Notes under the pieces: model-generated
The model's database searches: none
The model's input: only the letters and a program-made list of their open reading frames with translations
Told to the model about the DNA's origin: nothing
Assembly: GCF_030268965.1 (NCBI RefSeq)
Contig: NZ_BSSE01000031.1
Coordinates: 1 to 64,000, forward strand
Source: Microtetraspora sp. NBRC 16547
GTDB taxonomy: Bacteria > Actinomycetota > Actinomycetes > Streptosporangiales > Streptosporangiaceae
DNA: 64,000 nucleotides
Direction: 5' to 3'
Translations under genes and position numbers: made by a program
In this document: positions 7,971 to 16,936 of the stretch, piece after piece
How positions within the stretch are numbered: position 1 is the first letter of the stretch
How the letters are laid out: the number at the start of each line of letters is the position of its first letter

Positions 7971-8924
7971 ATGCGTGCCGACCGCCTGGTGGCGACCCTG
8001 TTGCTGATGCAGGCGCGCGGCCGGGTGACCGCGTCCGAGCTGGCCCGCGAGCTCGAGGTGTCCGTGGCCACCGCCCGCCGCGATCTCGAAGCCCTGTCCA
8101 CGGCCGGCATCCCCGTCTACCCGCAACCCGGGAGAGGTGGCGGGTGGTCGCTGGTGGGCGGCGCCCGCACCGACCTCAGCGGGCTCACCGCGGCCGAGGC
8201 CCAGGCGCTGTTCCTGCTCGTCGGCCCGGCGGCGTCCATCGTGCCGGAGGCCAAGTCGGCCCTGCGCAAACTCGTACGGGCCCTGCCCGACACGTTCAGG
8301 GCCGACGCGGAGGCCGCTGCGGACGCCGTCGTGATCGATCCGGCGCGCTGGGGCGAGCGCGGCCGGGAGCGCCCCGACCTGGTGAAGAGCCTGCAGGCCG
8401 CCACCGTCCGGCGGCGCAAGGTCCGCCTGGTGTACGCCAGCCGGGCCCGCGAGCGGACGGATCGGCTCGTCGATCCGTGGGGCCTGGTCGACAAGGACGA
8501 CGTCTGGTACCTGGTGGCCGGGACGGAGAAGGGGCAGCGGACGTTCCGCGTCGACCGGATCGCCGAGGCCGTCGTGACGGACCTCCCGGCCGAGCGGCCC
8601 GCCGACTTCGAGCTGTCGGAGGCGTGGCGGCGGGTCGTCGACGAGGTGGAGCGAGAACGCTCGCACCTCTCGGCGACCGTGCTCATCGACGGCAGACATC
8701 TGCCGGTCCTGCGCACGCAGTTCGGGCGTCACTGCGACGTCGACGCAACGCTCGACGGCGGGCGCGTCCGCGCCCGGGTGGCGGCGCCGACGGCGTTGAT
8801 GATCGCCCAGCATCTGGCCGGGTGGGGCATGCTCGTCGATGTCGTGGAGCCGGCCCAGGTCCGGGCCGAACTCGCACGCCTCGGCGCCGAACTCACCCGG
8901 CGCTACGCCGGGCGCGAGGGGTGA
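7971..8924 (+). CDS. YafY-type HTH/WYL regulator 1
   Basis: 317 residues. N-terminal DeoR-like HTH (ELARELEVSVATARRDLEAL, near 25-45), central WYL domain (KVRLVYASRARERTDRLVDP, DVWYLVAGTEKGQRTFRVDR) and the C-terminal WCX extension. WYL domains sense ligands, often nucleotides or nucleic acid, and act as repressors or activators. Start ATG 7971 has no ribosome-binding site, in keeping with a leaderless message. It is followed by a second WYL gene three bases after its stop. Likely targets are the divergent VOC gene and the downstream SDR gene. Confidence 0.88.
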   Translation: MRADRLVATLLLMQARGRVTASELARELEVSVATARRDLEALSTAGIPVYPQPGRGGGWSLVGGARTDLSGLTAAEAQALFLLVGPAASIVPEAKSALRKLVRALPDTFRADAEAAADAVVIDPARWGERGRERPDLVKSLQAATVRRRKVRLVYASRARERTDRLVDPWGLVDKDDVWYLVAGTEKGQRTFRVDRIAEAVVTDLPAERPADFELSEAWRRVVDEVERERSHLSATVLIDGRHLPVLRTQFGRHCDVDATLDGGRVRARVAAPTALMIAQHLAGWGMLVDVVEPAQVRAELARLGAELTRRYAGREG

Positions 8925-8927
8925 GCG

Positions 8928-9887
8928 GTGCGCGCCGCACGGGTCCTGTCCCTGCTGCTGTTGCTCCAGACGCGGCGGGCGATGACGGCCGCCGAGCTGG
9001 CGGCCGAGCTGGAGGTCTCCGAACGGACCGTGCAGCGTGACGTGGCCGCGCTGGCCGAAGCCGGCGTGCCCGTGTACGCGGAGCGGGGAAGGGCCGGGGG
9101 CTACCGCCTGCTGGGCGGCTACCGGACCCGGCTGACCGGGCTGGAGCGGGCCGAGGCCGAGGTGCTGCTCCTCGCCGGCCTGCCCGGCCCGCTGCACGAG
9201 ATGGGGCTGGCCGGGAGGGCGCTCGCCGCGCGGTTGAAGGTGGCCGCCGTCCTGGGCGACGCTCCGGGGACGGTCACTCAGCGGTTCCACCTGGACGCAC
9301 CCGCGTGGTTCCGCACCGCGCACCCGCCCGCGCTCCTCGGGGCCGTGGCCCGCGCGGTGTGGGAGGACCGCGTCCTGCGGGCGCGATACGCACGCGACGG
9401 CGTCGCCCGCGAGCGCACGGTGGAGCCGTACGGGCTCGTCCTCAAAGCAGGGCACTGGTACCTCGTCGCCCGCGCGACCGACGGGCGGTTCCGCGCCTAC
9501 CGGGTGGACCGGTTCGAGGCGGCCGAGGTCGGCGAGGAGCGCTTCACCCGGGACACGGACTTCGACCTCGCGGCCTTCTGGGAGGCGAAGTCCGCCGAGT
9601 TCGCCCGATCGCTGCTCCGCGAGCACGTCACCGTACGGCTGAGCCCGCGGGGCGTGGCGGGCCTGCGCCGGGCGCTGGAGCCCACCGCGGCGGCGGAGGC
9701 GCTCGCCACGGCGGGCGATCCGGACGAGCACGGATGGGTCACGGTGCGGCTACCGGCGGAGTCCCAGGAGGTCGCCTACGACCAGATGCTGCGGCTGGGA
9801 CCGGAGGCCGAGGTGCTCGACCCGCCCGAGCTGCGGGAACGGATGGCGCTGGCCGCTCAGCGCACGGCCACCCTCTATCAGCGGTAG
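8928..9887 (+). CDS. YafY-type HTH/WYL regulator 2
   Basis: 319-residue paralogue of the preceding gene. HTH: ELAAELEVSERTVQRDVAAL; WYL: LKAGHWYLVARATDGRFRAYRVDR; C-terminal WCX domain to the end. GTG 8928 lies three bases after the upstream TGA, so the pair is co-transcribed. The two proteins may form a heteromer, as tandem WYL genes such as PafB/PafC do (inference). The 3' end overlaps the convergent SDR gene by 10 bp. Confidence 0.87.
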   Translation: MRAARVLSLLLLLQTRRAMTAAELAAELEVSERTVQRDVAALAEAGVPVYAERGRAGGYRLLGGYRTRLTGLERAEAEVLLLAGLPGPLHEMGLAGRALAARLKVAAVLGDAPGTVTQRFHLDAPAWFRTAHPPALLGAVARAVWEDRVLRARYARDGVARERTVEPYGLVLKAGHWYLVARATDGRFRAYRVDRFEAAEVGEERFTRDTDFDLAAFWEAKSAEFARSLLREHVTVRLSPRGVAGLRRALEPTAAAEALATAGDPDEHGWVTVRLPAESQEVAYDQMLRLGPEAEVLDPPELRERMALAAQRTATLYQR

Positions 9888-10792
9888 CCGGTCGGGTCGG
9901 CCGGCTTGCCCGCGTCCTGGACCTCCACGATGTATCGCCAGGCGTCCGGTCGGCTGCCGTCGAGGTCGGTGAATCCGTAGACGCCGGCGAGTCCGCCGCT
10001 CGACAGCGACTGCCCGTTCCAGCGCGCGACATCCGGGTCTGCGGCCAACGCGGCGACGGCGCGCCCGACGAACAACGGCGTCTCGGAGATGCAGAAGTGC
10101 GGCACCCGCTCGAGCGCGTCCCGCCAGGTCTCCTCGGTGACGCCGAAGTGTTCGAGCATGATCTCCGAGCGCATCCACCCCGGTGTCAGCGCTACCGCGG
10201 TCGCCCCGCGCGAGCCCAGCTCGTGGCCGAGGGCGAACGCCATGCGGAGCACGGCGGCCTTGGCGAGGTCGTAGAAGAGCGAGACCCGGTAGTTCTCGCG
10301 GTTGTACTCGGCGGTCCCGTCGGTCACCTCCACCACCAACCCGCCCGGTCGGCGCAGCAGCAGCGGCAGCGCGAAGTGGCTGGTGATCGCATGAGTGTCC
10401 ACCGCGAGCCGGAGCAGCCGCAGCCCCTTGTCGAGGTCGTGCTCCCACACCGGGGTGTCCCATTCGAACAGCAGCTCGCCGCCCCAGATGTCGTTGACCA
10501 GCACGTCCAGCCGGCCCTGCTCCGCGTCGATGCGCTCGACCAGGGATCGGACCTCGTCGGCGGCCAGGTGGTCGGTCGGGACGGCGATGCCCTTGCCTCC
10601 GGCGGCGGTGACCAGATCGGCGGTGTCCTCGATGGTTTCTGGGCGGTCGTACTCCGAGCGCCGCTCGCGGGTGCTGCGGCCGGTCACGTAGACGGTCGCC
10701 CCGGCCGCTCCGAGCTCGACCGCGATCCCTCGCCCGGCGCCTCGCGTCGCCCCCGCAACCAGGGCGACCTTGCCGTCAAGTGCTACTGACAT
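9878..10792 (-). CDS. Short-chain dehydrogenase/reductase
   Basis: 304 residues. Cofactor motif VALVAGATRGAGRGIA, then TGRSTRERRSEYDRPETIED, which suggests NADP preference. NNAG is replaced by VLVNDIWGG, and the catalytic YxxxK appears as FYDLAKAAVLRMAF. The modified motifs match a subgroup of SDRs annotated only as oxidoreductases. Substrate unknown. It converges on the WYL pair with a 10-bp overlap. Confidence 0.82.
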   Translation of the reverse strand: MSVALDGKVALVAGATRGAGRGIAVELGAAGATVYVTGRSTRERRSEYDRPETIEDTADLVTAAGGKGIAVPTDHLAADEVRSLVERIDAEQGRLDVLVNDIWGGELLFEWDTPVWEHDLDKGLRLLRLAVDTHAITSHFALPLLLRRPGGLVVEVTDGTAEYNRENYRVSLFYDLAKAAVLRMAFALGHELGSRGATAVALTPGWMRSEIMLEHFGVTEETWRDALERVPHFCISETPLFVGRAVAALAADPDVARWNGQSLSSGGLAGVYGFTDLDGSRPDAWRYIVEVQDAGKPADPTGYR

Positions 10793-10997
10793 ACGCGTCC
10801 TCACGTTCGTTTTCGTCGTGGAACCGGTGCCCCACCGCCACCGGTACAGCGATGATGTCGTGGATACCCGACACCTCATGTCGTATATCCGGCGGCACGA
10901 GGGTCACGGCGATCCGCCGGAGATCGGGCAGGGCGGCCAGCACGCGCTCCCCACGACGGCGGTGTCTGCGCGCATCCCAGCAGGTCGACACCAACAC
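10776..10997 (-). CDS. Possible small ORF overlapping SDR start
   Basis: A 73-codon frame from GTG 10997, overlapping the SDR start by 17 bp. It reads moderately protein-like (RVLAALPDLRRIAVTLVPPD) with above-random third-position GC, and TAGATT lies 16 bp upstream. It could be a coupled leader peptide gene, a degraded fragment, or chance. No family recognised. Confidence 0.22.
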   Translation of the reverse strand: MLVSTCWDARRHRRRGERVLAALPDLRRIAVTLVPPDIRHEVSGIHDIIAVPVAVGHRFHDENEREDAYVSST

Positions 10998-11069
10998 GCA
11001 CGTCGCGGACGCCAATCTAACGTCGGTGTAGCGAGGTGACGACGGCGAACACCGCGGAGCACACTCACT

Positions 11070-11092
11070 GGGCTCGGGCTCGGGCTCGGGCT
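11070..11092. repeat. Hexanucleotide tandem repeat GGGCTC
   Basis: Nearly four tandem copies of GGGCTC in the roughly 350-bp stretch between the SDR and DUF3626 genes. Apart from this and the possible small ORF nearby I see nothing else there. Confidence 0.7.
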
Positions 11093-11143
11093 GGGGGAGG
11101 GACCTGGCCCCGTGAGGGCGTCGAAGCGGCGGCCCTGTCGCGC

Positions 11144-12004
11144 TCACTCCGCCCGGCCGCCGGGATGGGACGGCGAGCCGAACCGGGCCAGACAGTGCCA
11201 GACTTTCTTGAGCGCCTGCGGGTCGTAGCGGCCCGTGCGGGCGGCATCCCCGATGATCCGCGGATCGAGGTGCCCGTCCACCGCGATCTCGGCCCCCAGG
11301 TCCACATGCTCCTGCCCGCGGTAGTCCGGGTGGAGTCGCAGTTCCTCGACGGTCAGCCGGAATCCGGCATGCCATTCGAGGGGGCATGGAAGGTGGCCGG
11401 CCGCGTCTTCGACGGCAGTGCCGCGATGGCTCGGATCCAGCACCAGCGCCTCCACATGGCGGTCGAGCCTGACCTGGCCGTGGACCTGGGCCTCGATGTA
11501 GTCGTCGAGGGCGTCCTGGTCGTCGGTCTCGGCCAGCTCGATGAGCGACATGCCGGTGGCGACGCCGAAGGCCGACGGTTCGAAGAAACTGTCCGGATAA
11601 CAGAACGTCGCACGCGGAATCGTTTCGTCGGTGAGCCTGAAGTGCGCGGAGCCGAACCGCGGCGCCGCGCCGACGGGCTTGCGCCGGAAGTCCAGCGCGC
11701 CGTAGACCGGGCGCTCGTGCGCGGGTGCCTGGTCGTACGCGCCGCCGAAGATCCGGCTCTCCCAGCGCCACCGGTCACCGCCGAGATGGGCGGTCAGGCC
11801 GCCGTTGCTCGTGCCGGTGACGAACTGCGAGTGGTAGACGCCGTCTTCGGCCAGCTTGAGGAGGATCGGCGTCCCGCTCGCCATGCGGTCGGGGTGGAAG
11901 TTCAAGGTCACGCGCAGCTCGGGGTCGAGCAGCCCTCCTGACGACAGGGACGCGACATGGCGGAGGGCTTGCTCCTGTGGTGATCGGGGTGTGTCAGCGC
12001 TCAC
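11144..12004 (-). CDS. DUF3626 family protein
   Basis: 286 residues. The start of the conserved region (VTLNFHPDR) and later segments (YHSQFVTGTSNGG, WESRIFGGAYD, RPVYGALDFRRK, GSAHFRLTDE, PLEWHAGFRL) match my memory of DUF3626. The shared His, Asp and Arg residues and the GTSNGG/GGAYD motifs recall the ADP-ribose-handling flavour of toxin-like folds, but no activity is established. GTG 12004 lies six bases after CACACT, a possible leaderless promoter. Confidence 0.7.
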   Translation of the reverse strand: MSADTPRSPQEQALRHVASLSSGGLLDPELRVTLNFHPDRMASGTPILLKLAEDGVYHSQFVTGTSNGGLTAHLGGDRWRWESRIFGGAYDQAPAHERPVYGALDFRRKPVGAAPRFGSAHFRLTDETIPRATFCYPDSFFEPSAFGVATGMSLIELAETDDQDALDDYIEAQVHGQVRLDRHVEALVLDPSHRGTAVEDAAGHLPCPLEWHAGFRLTVEELRLHPDYRGQEHVDLGAEIAVDGHLDPRIIGDAARTGRYDPQALKKVWHCLARFGSPSHPGGRAE

Positions 12005-12308
12005 GAGCGCAGTGTGCCGAAATGCGGTCCGCCGCCACACCTGGGGGCATCTGATTCCCGGGCGACTCTTCCAGGAGTCGCCAAGTGCCATCCGGACCGC
12101 CGGTTCACGATGCGCCGGCGGATGACCGATGATCACTGCGGCTGCCCGACACCGCTCTCCCACGAGCGTGGCCTCGGGACGGTTCTGGACGAGCAGCCTG
12201 AGGTGTACGTGGTTCGTATCGAATGACCCTGATCCCCGGGTTTCAACGAAGGGCCTTCTCCATGATCGCCATGGGTTTACGTGTTCACAGTGACCGGGCG
12301 CCGGTCGG
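12005..12308. other. Intergenic region, no clear gene
   Basis: About 300 bp. It contains a 34-codon plus-strand frame (ATG 12122 to 12226) of only moderate coding character. A hairpin with arms GACCGG (12292-12297) and CCGGTC (12301-12306) lies just past the convergent VOC stop and may terminate that operon. Confidence 0.35.
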
Positions 12309-12683
12309 TCATGCCGGGGACATCACCTCGTAGAGGTTCCGCGCGGCATCGACGAAGAACAGGCCGCGGGGGCACAGCGGATGATTAATCCGCCCGTTGT
12401 CCGGGTGGGCCGGGTCGTCGCCGTACGGCACGCCTGCCGCGCGGATGCGATCGAGGATCCGGTCGAATGTCTCCGGGTCCACGTCGAAGGCCAGATGGAG
12501 GCCTTGCGGATGCTCCACGGTCATGAAGTCGAGGGTCAGCGTCTCGTTCACGCGTATGGGGGCGAAGTGCCCGTTCCGGCCGCCGGGAGGCAGCTCCTCC
12601 AGACCCATGATCGAAGCGAAGAACCGCGCCTCCTGGCGGTGATCGACCGCGGGCACGATGGTGTGGTTCAGGGTGATGGTCAC
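12309..12683 (-). CDS. VOC family protein
   Basis: 124 residues, two VOC half-modules (NHTIVPAVDHRQEARFFASI; LHLAFDVDPETFDRILDRI) ending in PRGLFFVDAARNLYEVM, with the usual metal-binding Glu near the C-terminus. GTG 12683 overlaps the TetR stop (GTGA) and GGAG lies six bases upstream. The TetR protein probably controls it. Substrate unknown. Confidence 0.8.
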   Translation of the reverse strand: MTITLNHTIVPAVDHRQEARFFASIMGLEELPPGGRNGHFAPIRVNETLTLDFMTVEHPQGLHLAFDVDPETFDRILDRIRAAGVPYGDDPAHPDNGRINHPLCPRGLFFVDAARNLYEVMSPA

Positions 12684-13300
12684 GTTGCGCTCCGTGAATC
12701 GTCGAGGGAACCGTGCAGGAGGACGTCGACGAGGTCCTCCGAGGTCGGCTCCGTGTCGGCCGAAGCGAAGTGGAGCCGGGTGAAGAGCATCCCGAGGAAG
12801 ATCGAGGCGAGTTTCTCCGGCTCCAACCGCAGAGCCGCGCGGTCGGGCTCGATCAGGTCGGTCACGGCCTCGCGGACCACTCTCATCGACTGCTCCCGGC
12901 TGCCTGGCGGCGGCCGGTCGGCGGGGGAGCGGTCGCGGCGGTGTCCGGAGGCGTGCAGGCTCCCAACTACCGTGCCCATGCGCTCCAGGTGGGCGCGTAT
13001 CGCCTCGGCCGCGTCGGAGAGCCGTACGGGAAGCGGCTGGTCGAGGGGGATCGAGGCCAACTCGCGTAGCACGTGGTCGGGGTTCACCGCCTCGGTCACG
13101 CACGCGTCAAGAACCTCGTCCTTGTCCTTGAAGGCCCGGAAGATGGTGGCCTCGCCGATGCCAGCGGCCCGGGCGATCTGGCTCGTGGTGATGGCGGCGC
13201 CGTACTCGGCGACCAGCGGCAGCGCCGCCGCCACGATCATCGCTCTGCGGTGTTCGGGGGTCATTCCCGGCGCGCGACGCCGGGGAGGCGTTTCCGTCAT
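12680..13300 (-). CDS. TetR-family regulator
   Basis: 206 residues. N-terminal HTH (GAAITTSQIARAAGIGEATI, FRAFKDKDEVLDACV) and an all-helical ligand domain. It is coupled to the downstream VOC gene. A strong palindrome sits just upstream of its own start and is the obvious operator. Start ATG 13300 (TETPPRRR) follows a TACGAT hexamer eight bases upstream, consistent with a leaderless transcript. Confidence 0.88.
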   Translation of the reverse strand: MTETPPRRRAPGMTPEHRRAMIVAAALPLVAEYGAAITTSQIARAAGIGEATIFRAFKDKDEVLDACVTEAVNPDHVLRELASIPLDQPLPVRLSDAAEAIRAHLERMGTVVGSLHASGHRRDRSPADRPPPGSREQSMRVVREAVTDLIEPDRAALRLEPEKLASIFLGMLFTRLHFASADTEPTSEDLVDVLLHGSLDDSRSAT

Positions 13301-13313
13301 GGTTGTGGATCGT

Positions 13314-13335
13314 ACGGAGTGAGTGCTCACTCCGT
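13314..13335. promoter_or_regulatory. TetR operator palindrome
   Basis: Perfect 10-bp arms ACGGAGTGAG (13314-13323) and CTCACTCCGT (13326-13335) with a 2-bp centre. The core is the GAGTGAG...CTCACTC type seen for many TetR repressors. It abuts the -10-like TACGAT of the TetR/VOC operon, so repressor binding would block polymerase. Confidence 0.75.
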
Positions 13336-13459
13336 CAATGGATAAGGCACGGGTCCGAGTCGACAGGCGGAAACATGCCCTGCCGTACGCGCGCGAGTCC
13401 TCAGGCATGCCCATGCAATGCCGCCCAACGGCGGAGTGCCAGGCATGCCGGGGGTGGGT

Positions 13460-14194
13460 TCAGGCGCGCCGCGCGATGGTGATGATCTCGGGGCTCGTCC
13501 CGGTCAGCGGGCCCCGGTTCCAGTCGCCGAACTGGTCCTCGATCACCAAACCTGCATCGGTCAGAAACGCGGACAGCGACTCGACGTCGAGGAAACGCAG
13601 AGTGCTTTGGCTCACCCTCGGACTGTTCCAACCGGTATGGGTGAACGTCTCGGTGAAACGGACGATGTCCCCTTCGACAGGTGTCTCAACCTCGTGCTCG
13701 ACTCGCACCACCGCACCGGCGACGTCGGTGACCTCGATCGCCCGGTCCGGAGTCCACCGTTCCCAGGGACGAACCAGCGGGTTCCGGGTCTCGAACGCGA
13801 AGCGGCCGCCGTTGGTGAGGGCCGACCGGATCGCGCTGAGCGCGGTCCGCACCTCCTCGTTCCTGACAAGCACCTGGAAAGCGTGACCGGTCATCACGAT
13901 CAGGTCGAACTCTTGGGTCCAGCCGGCCGAAGACAGGTCGCCGAGGGTCCATTCGACGTCGGAGCGCGTACGCGCCCGATCGAGCATCGCGCCGGCGGGG
14001 TCGAGCCCGCACAGCCGTCCACGGTGACCGGCTTCCCTGGCCCGGCGCAACAGCGTCCCCGTTCCGCAACCGATGTCGAGCACGGCATCCGCTGACATCA
14101 CCAGGCCGAGATAGAAGTCGTCGCCCGGCCCCCACGGGTTGAGCAGGTCGTACAGTTCGGCGAGATCGGGGTCGGAGTAGGCGAGATCAACCAT
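13460..14194 (-). CDS. SAM-dependent methyltransferase (class I)
   Basis: 244 residues. Motif I VLDIGCGTGTLLRRA near residue 39, motif II acidic loop GLDPAGAMLDRAR, motif IV FDLIVMTGHAFQVL, and post-motif RSALTNGGRFAFETRNP. Methyl acceptor unknown. CAGATT ends six bases before ATG 14194 and is half of a dyad AATCT/AGATT (14201-14205, 14209-14213), suggesting a leaderless, regulated promoter. It is divergent from the GNAT gene. Confidence 0.85.
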   Translation of the reverse strand: MVDLAYSDPDLAELYDLLNPWGPGDDFYLGLVMSADAVLDIGCGTGTLLRRAREAGHRGRLCGLDPAGAMLDRARTRSDVEWTLGDLSSAGWTQEFDLIVMTGHAFQVLVRNEEVRTALSAIRSALTNGGRFAFETRNPLVRPWERWTPDRAIEVTDVAGAVVRVEHEVETPVEGDIVRFTETFTHTGWNSPRVSQSTLRFLDVESLSAFLTDAGLVIEDQFGDWNRGPLTGTSPEIITIARRA

Positions 14195-14289
14195 GGCGCC
14201 AATCTGTCAGATTCGGGAGAATGCTGGGCAGGCCGGGCGCGCGGGAAATCCGATTGTGATGTCCGCAAGCCGGGTGGTTGGGTGTGCGC

Positions 14290-15066
14290 ATGAATCATGA
14301 CATTGTGCTGGCGGCCTTCGACCGCCAGATGAGGCAGGATGTTCGACCTGACGGCCCTGAGGGGCGGGTCGAGCGAGTCGAAGGCGTGGTGCGGCAGGTC
14401 GGCCCGGACCACGGCTGGAACGGCGTCGTCTGGTCGAATCTGGACCACACCACCGCCGATGCGGCGATCGCGGCCCAGGTGCGCTACTTCACCTCGATCG
14501 GGCGGGAGTTCGAGTGGAAGTTGTACGCGCACGACCGCCCCGATGACCTTCCCGGGCGGCTGCGGGCGGCCGGTTTCGTTCCCGAGCCGGAAGAGACGCT
14601 GATGGTGGCCGAGGTCAGCGACCTGCCGACCGCCGTCGAACTCCCTGACGAGATCCGCCTCCTTCCGGTCACCGACGCCGCTGGGGCGGAGCTCATGACG
14701 GATGTCCACGAGCAGGCTTTCGGCACGGCGCGGCCCGAGTTCATGCAGCGATTCCTCGAGCAACTGGCCGAGGAGCCGGATACGGTCGCCGCGGCCGTCG
14801 CCATGGCCGGTGACGTGCCGGTGAGCGCGGCGCGGATGGAGATGCACCCGGGCACCCAGTTCGCCAGTCTCTGGGGTGGGGGCACCGCGCCGGCCTGGCG
14901 AGGGCGGGGTATCTATCGCGCGCTGGTCGCCTTCCGCGCCCGCATCGCGGCCGAGCGCGGCTACCGCTACCTGCAGGTCGATGCGTCCGACCAGAGCCGG
15001 CCCATCCTGCAGCGGCTGGGGTTCGTCCCCCTGAGCACCACCACGCCGTACCTTTACCAGCCATAG
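14290..15066 (+). CDS. GNAT-family N-acetyltransferase
   Basis: 258 residues. The C-terminal half holds the GNAT core: SAARMEMHPGTQFASLWGGG, the acetyl-CoA pyrophosphate loop PAWRGRGIYRALV (Q/RxxGxG/A type), then YRYLQVDASDQSRPILQRLG. The N-terminal 120 residues form a second, degenerate acetyltransferase-like module. It likely acetylates a small molecule. I chose ATG 14290; TTG 14278 is a weaker alternative. Confidence 0.82.
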   Translation: MNHDIVLAAFDRQMRQDVRPDGPEGRVERVEGVVRQVGPDHGWNGVVWSNLDHTTADAAIAAQVRYFTSIGREFEWKLYAHDRPDDLPGRLRAAGFVPEPEETLMVAEVSDLPTAVELPDEIRLLPVTDAAGAELMTDVHEQAFGTARPEFMQRFLEQLAEEPDTVAAAVAMAGDVPVSAARMEMHPGTQFASLWGGGTAPAWRGRGIYRALVAFRARIAAERGYRYLQVDASDQSRPILQRLGFVPLSTTTPYLYQP

Positions 15067-15259
15067 CACCAGCCCTGGCCGGTGCCCGTCCGGCGAGGCG
15101 GGGCGGGCCGCCCACACCCCTTTCGGCGCTCACCGGGAGCGGCTCCGCCGCTGCCCGATGTCGGCGTCCCGCCGGCCGCGGGGCGAGGATCCGGATGGCC
15201 GAGCGTGGGTAGCGGACCGCTGATCCCGCTGAATCGGTGATCCCGGTGAGGAGAGGGCG

Positions 15260-16177
15260 ATGTCCGATGCGCGGCCGATTCTCGTAACCGGCGCGGCGGG
15301 GAGCGTCGGAGCGGTAGGCCGGACTGTGGTCGAGATCCTGCGGCGGCACGACCTGCCCGTACGCGCGCTCGTCCGTCGCGAGGACGACCGGGCCCAGGCG
15401 CTGCGCGCGATGGGGGCCGAGGTTGTGGTCGGCGATCTCACCCGGGGCGCGGACGTAGCCCCTGCCATGGCCGGCTGTCGCCGTGTCTATTTCGGCATGA
15501 GCGTGTCCGCCGCGTACGTGGACGCGACGGTCACCGCTGCGGCTGCAGCACGCGAGCAAGGGGACGTGGAGGTGCTTGTCAACATCTCGCAGATGACCGT
15601 CTCCCAGATGAATCTGACGAGCACCGCGGAGTCGACGCAGCAGCGGCTGCACTGGCTGGCCGAACAGGTCCTCGACTGGTCCGGACTGCCGGTTGTGCAC
15701 CTGCGGCCGACCGTGTTCATGGAGAACCCGCTCTTCATGACCTTCGCCGTGTCCTCGATCGCGAAGGACGGCACGATCCGGCTGCCCTTCGGCTCCGGCC
15801 GTACCTCGCCCGTCGCCGCCGGGGACGTCGCCCATGTGGCCGCGACCGTCCTCGCGTACCCGTTCCCGCACATCGGGAAGGTGTACGAGCTGACCGGGCC
15901 GCGATCGCAGGACATGAACGCCATGGCGGCGGAGTTCTCCGAAGCGCTTGGCCGACCGGTCACGTACGTCGATGTGCCCTATCGGCAATGGGTCGATCGG
16001 GAACTGAGCGCTCTGGGGCTGCCCGACCACGTCTTCGAGCACCTCGCCACCATGGCGCGCCTTCACTCGGAAGGGCGCTACGACCGCGCGACGCGTGACA
16101 TCGAAAAGATCACAGGAAGGCCGGCGTCGAGCGTGCGGGACTTCGTGGCGGCCCACCCCGCGCTGTTCCCCAGGTGA
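15260..16177 (+). CDS. NmrA-like NAD(P)-binding protein (atypical SDR)
   Basis: 305 residues. N-terminal Rossmann motif ILVTGAAGSVGAVGRTVVEI, then RALVRREDDRAQAL and VVVGDL, typical of NmrA/HSCARG-like atypical SDRs. These bind NAD(P) and act as redox sensors or reductases. HLRPTVFMENPLFMTF is the conserved substrate-side segment. GAGGAGAGGG precedes ATG. It is convergent with the next TetR gene. Confidence 0.83.
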   Translation: MSDARPILVTGAAGSVGAVGRTVVEILRRHDLPVRALVRREDDRAQALRAMGAEVVVGDLTRGADVAPAMAGCRRVYFGMSVSAAYVDATVTAAAAAREQGDVEVLVNISQMTVSQMNLTSTAESTQQRLHWLAEQVLDWSGLPVVHLRPTVFMENPLFMTFAVSSIAKDGTIRLPFGSGRTSPVAAGDVAHVAATVLAYPFPHIGKVYELTGPRSQDMNAMAAEFSEALGRPVTYVDVPYRQWVDRELSALGLPDHVFEHLATMARLHSEGRYDRATRDIEKITGRPASSVRDFVAAHPALFPR

Positions 16178-16237
16178 AGCCGCCGCCCTGGGCGACGCGA
16201 TGGGGCAAAGATGGGCGGGAGGGGCACCAGTAGGCGC

Positions 16238-16843
16238 CTACCGGTCGGCCATCAGGACGGAGCGGAGGGTCGCGTTCAGCACCTGAGCCGCGTCGGCGAG
16301 GTCGAGGCGGCCCGCGTCGACCTCCTGGGCCGCGCTGTGCAGGGTGGCGTAGAAGTGCGCGACCAGCCAGGTCAAGGGCAGGTCCGTACGGAAGACGCCC
16401 TCGTCCTGGCCGCGGAGGATGAGCCGCTCGACGCGGGCGAGCGCCTCGTCGTGATAGTGGCGGATGCGTTCCGTGGGCAGGACGCGGTCGGCGGCGGCCA
16501 GCAGGCGACGGTTTCCGTCGAGGAGCTCCCAGGAGGACACGATCAGCCTGCTGATCGCTTCCTGAGCGGGGAGCTCGTCGTACGCGGGATCGTCGAGGGC
16601 GGTGTTCGCCACGGCGACCGCGCGGTCGAGCACGGCTTCGAGGAGGGCCTCCCGGGTGGGGAAGTGCCCGTACAGCGTGACCCGGCCGACCCCGGCGGCC
16701 TTGGCGATGTCGGCGGTGCTCGCGTCCGGATCCTTGGTCAGCAGGTCGAGTCCCGCCGCGACGATCGCCGCGATGTTCCGCTCGGCGTCGGCGCGCCGCG
16801 CGGCTCGCGCGGGCGGCGTGGGCCGCTGCCGTGGAGGCGTCAT
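16238..16843 (-). CDS. TetR-family regulator of an MFS exporter
   Basis: 201 residues. HTH in DASTADIAKAAGVGRVTLYG, HFPTREALLEAVLDRA, then a helical ligand domain. It lies 93 bp downstream of a DHA2 exporter on the same strand. The long dyad upstream of the exporter is the probable binding site, giving drug-inducible efflux. Confidence 0.87.
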   Translation of the reverse strand: MTPPRQRPTPPARAARRADAERNIAAIVAAGLDLLTKDPDASTADIAKAAGVGRVTLYGHFPTREALLEAVLDRAVAVANTALDDPAYDELPAQEAISRLIVSSWELLDGNRRLLAAADRVLPTERIRHYHDEALARVERLILRGQDEGVFRTDLPLTWLVAHFYATLHSAAQEVDAGRLDLADAAQVLNATLRSVLMADR

Positions 16844-16936
16844 GGACCTGGCTCCTGATCGTTACGGGTCTTCGGGCAGGTGGACGTCGTGCCCTGCCCG
16901 GAGATCACCGTACGCGATGTCGGGACGCGACCCCTC

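Noticed and set aside
12122-12226. 34-codon plus-strand ORF
   Set aside because: Moderate third-position GC, no upstream signal and no recognisable family; mentioned only in the intergenic entry.
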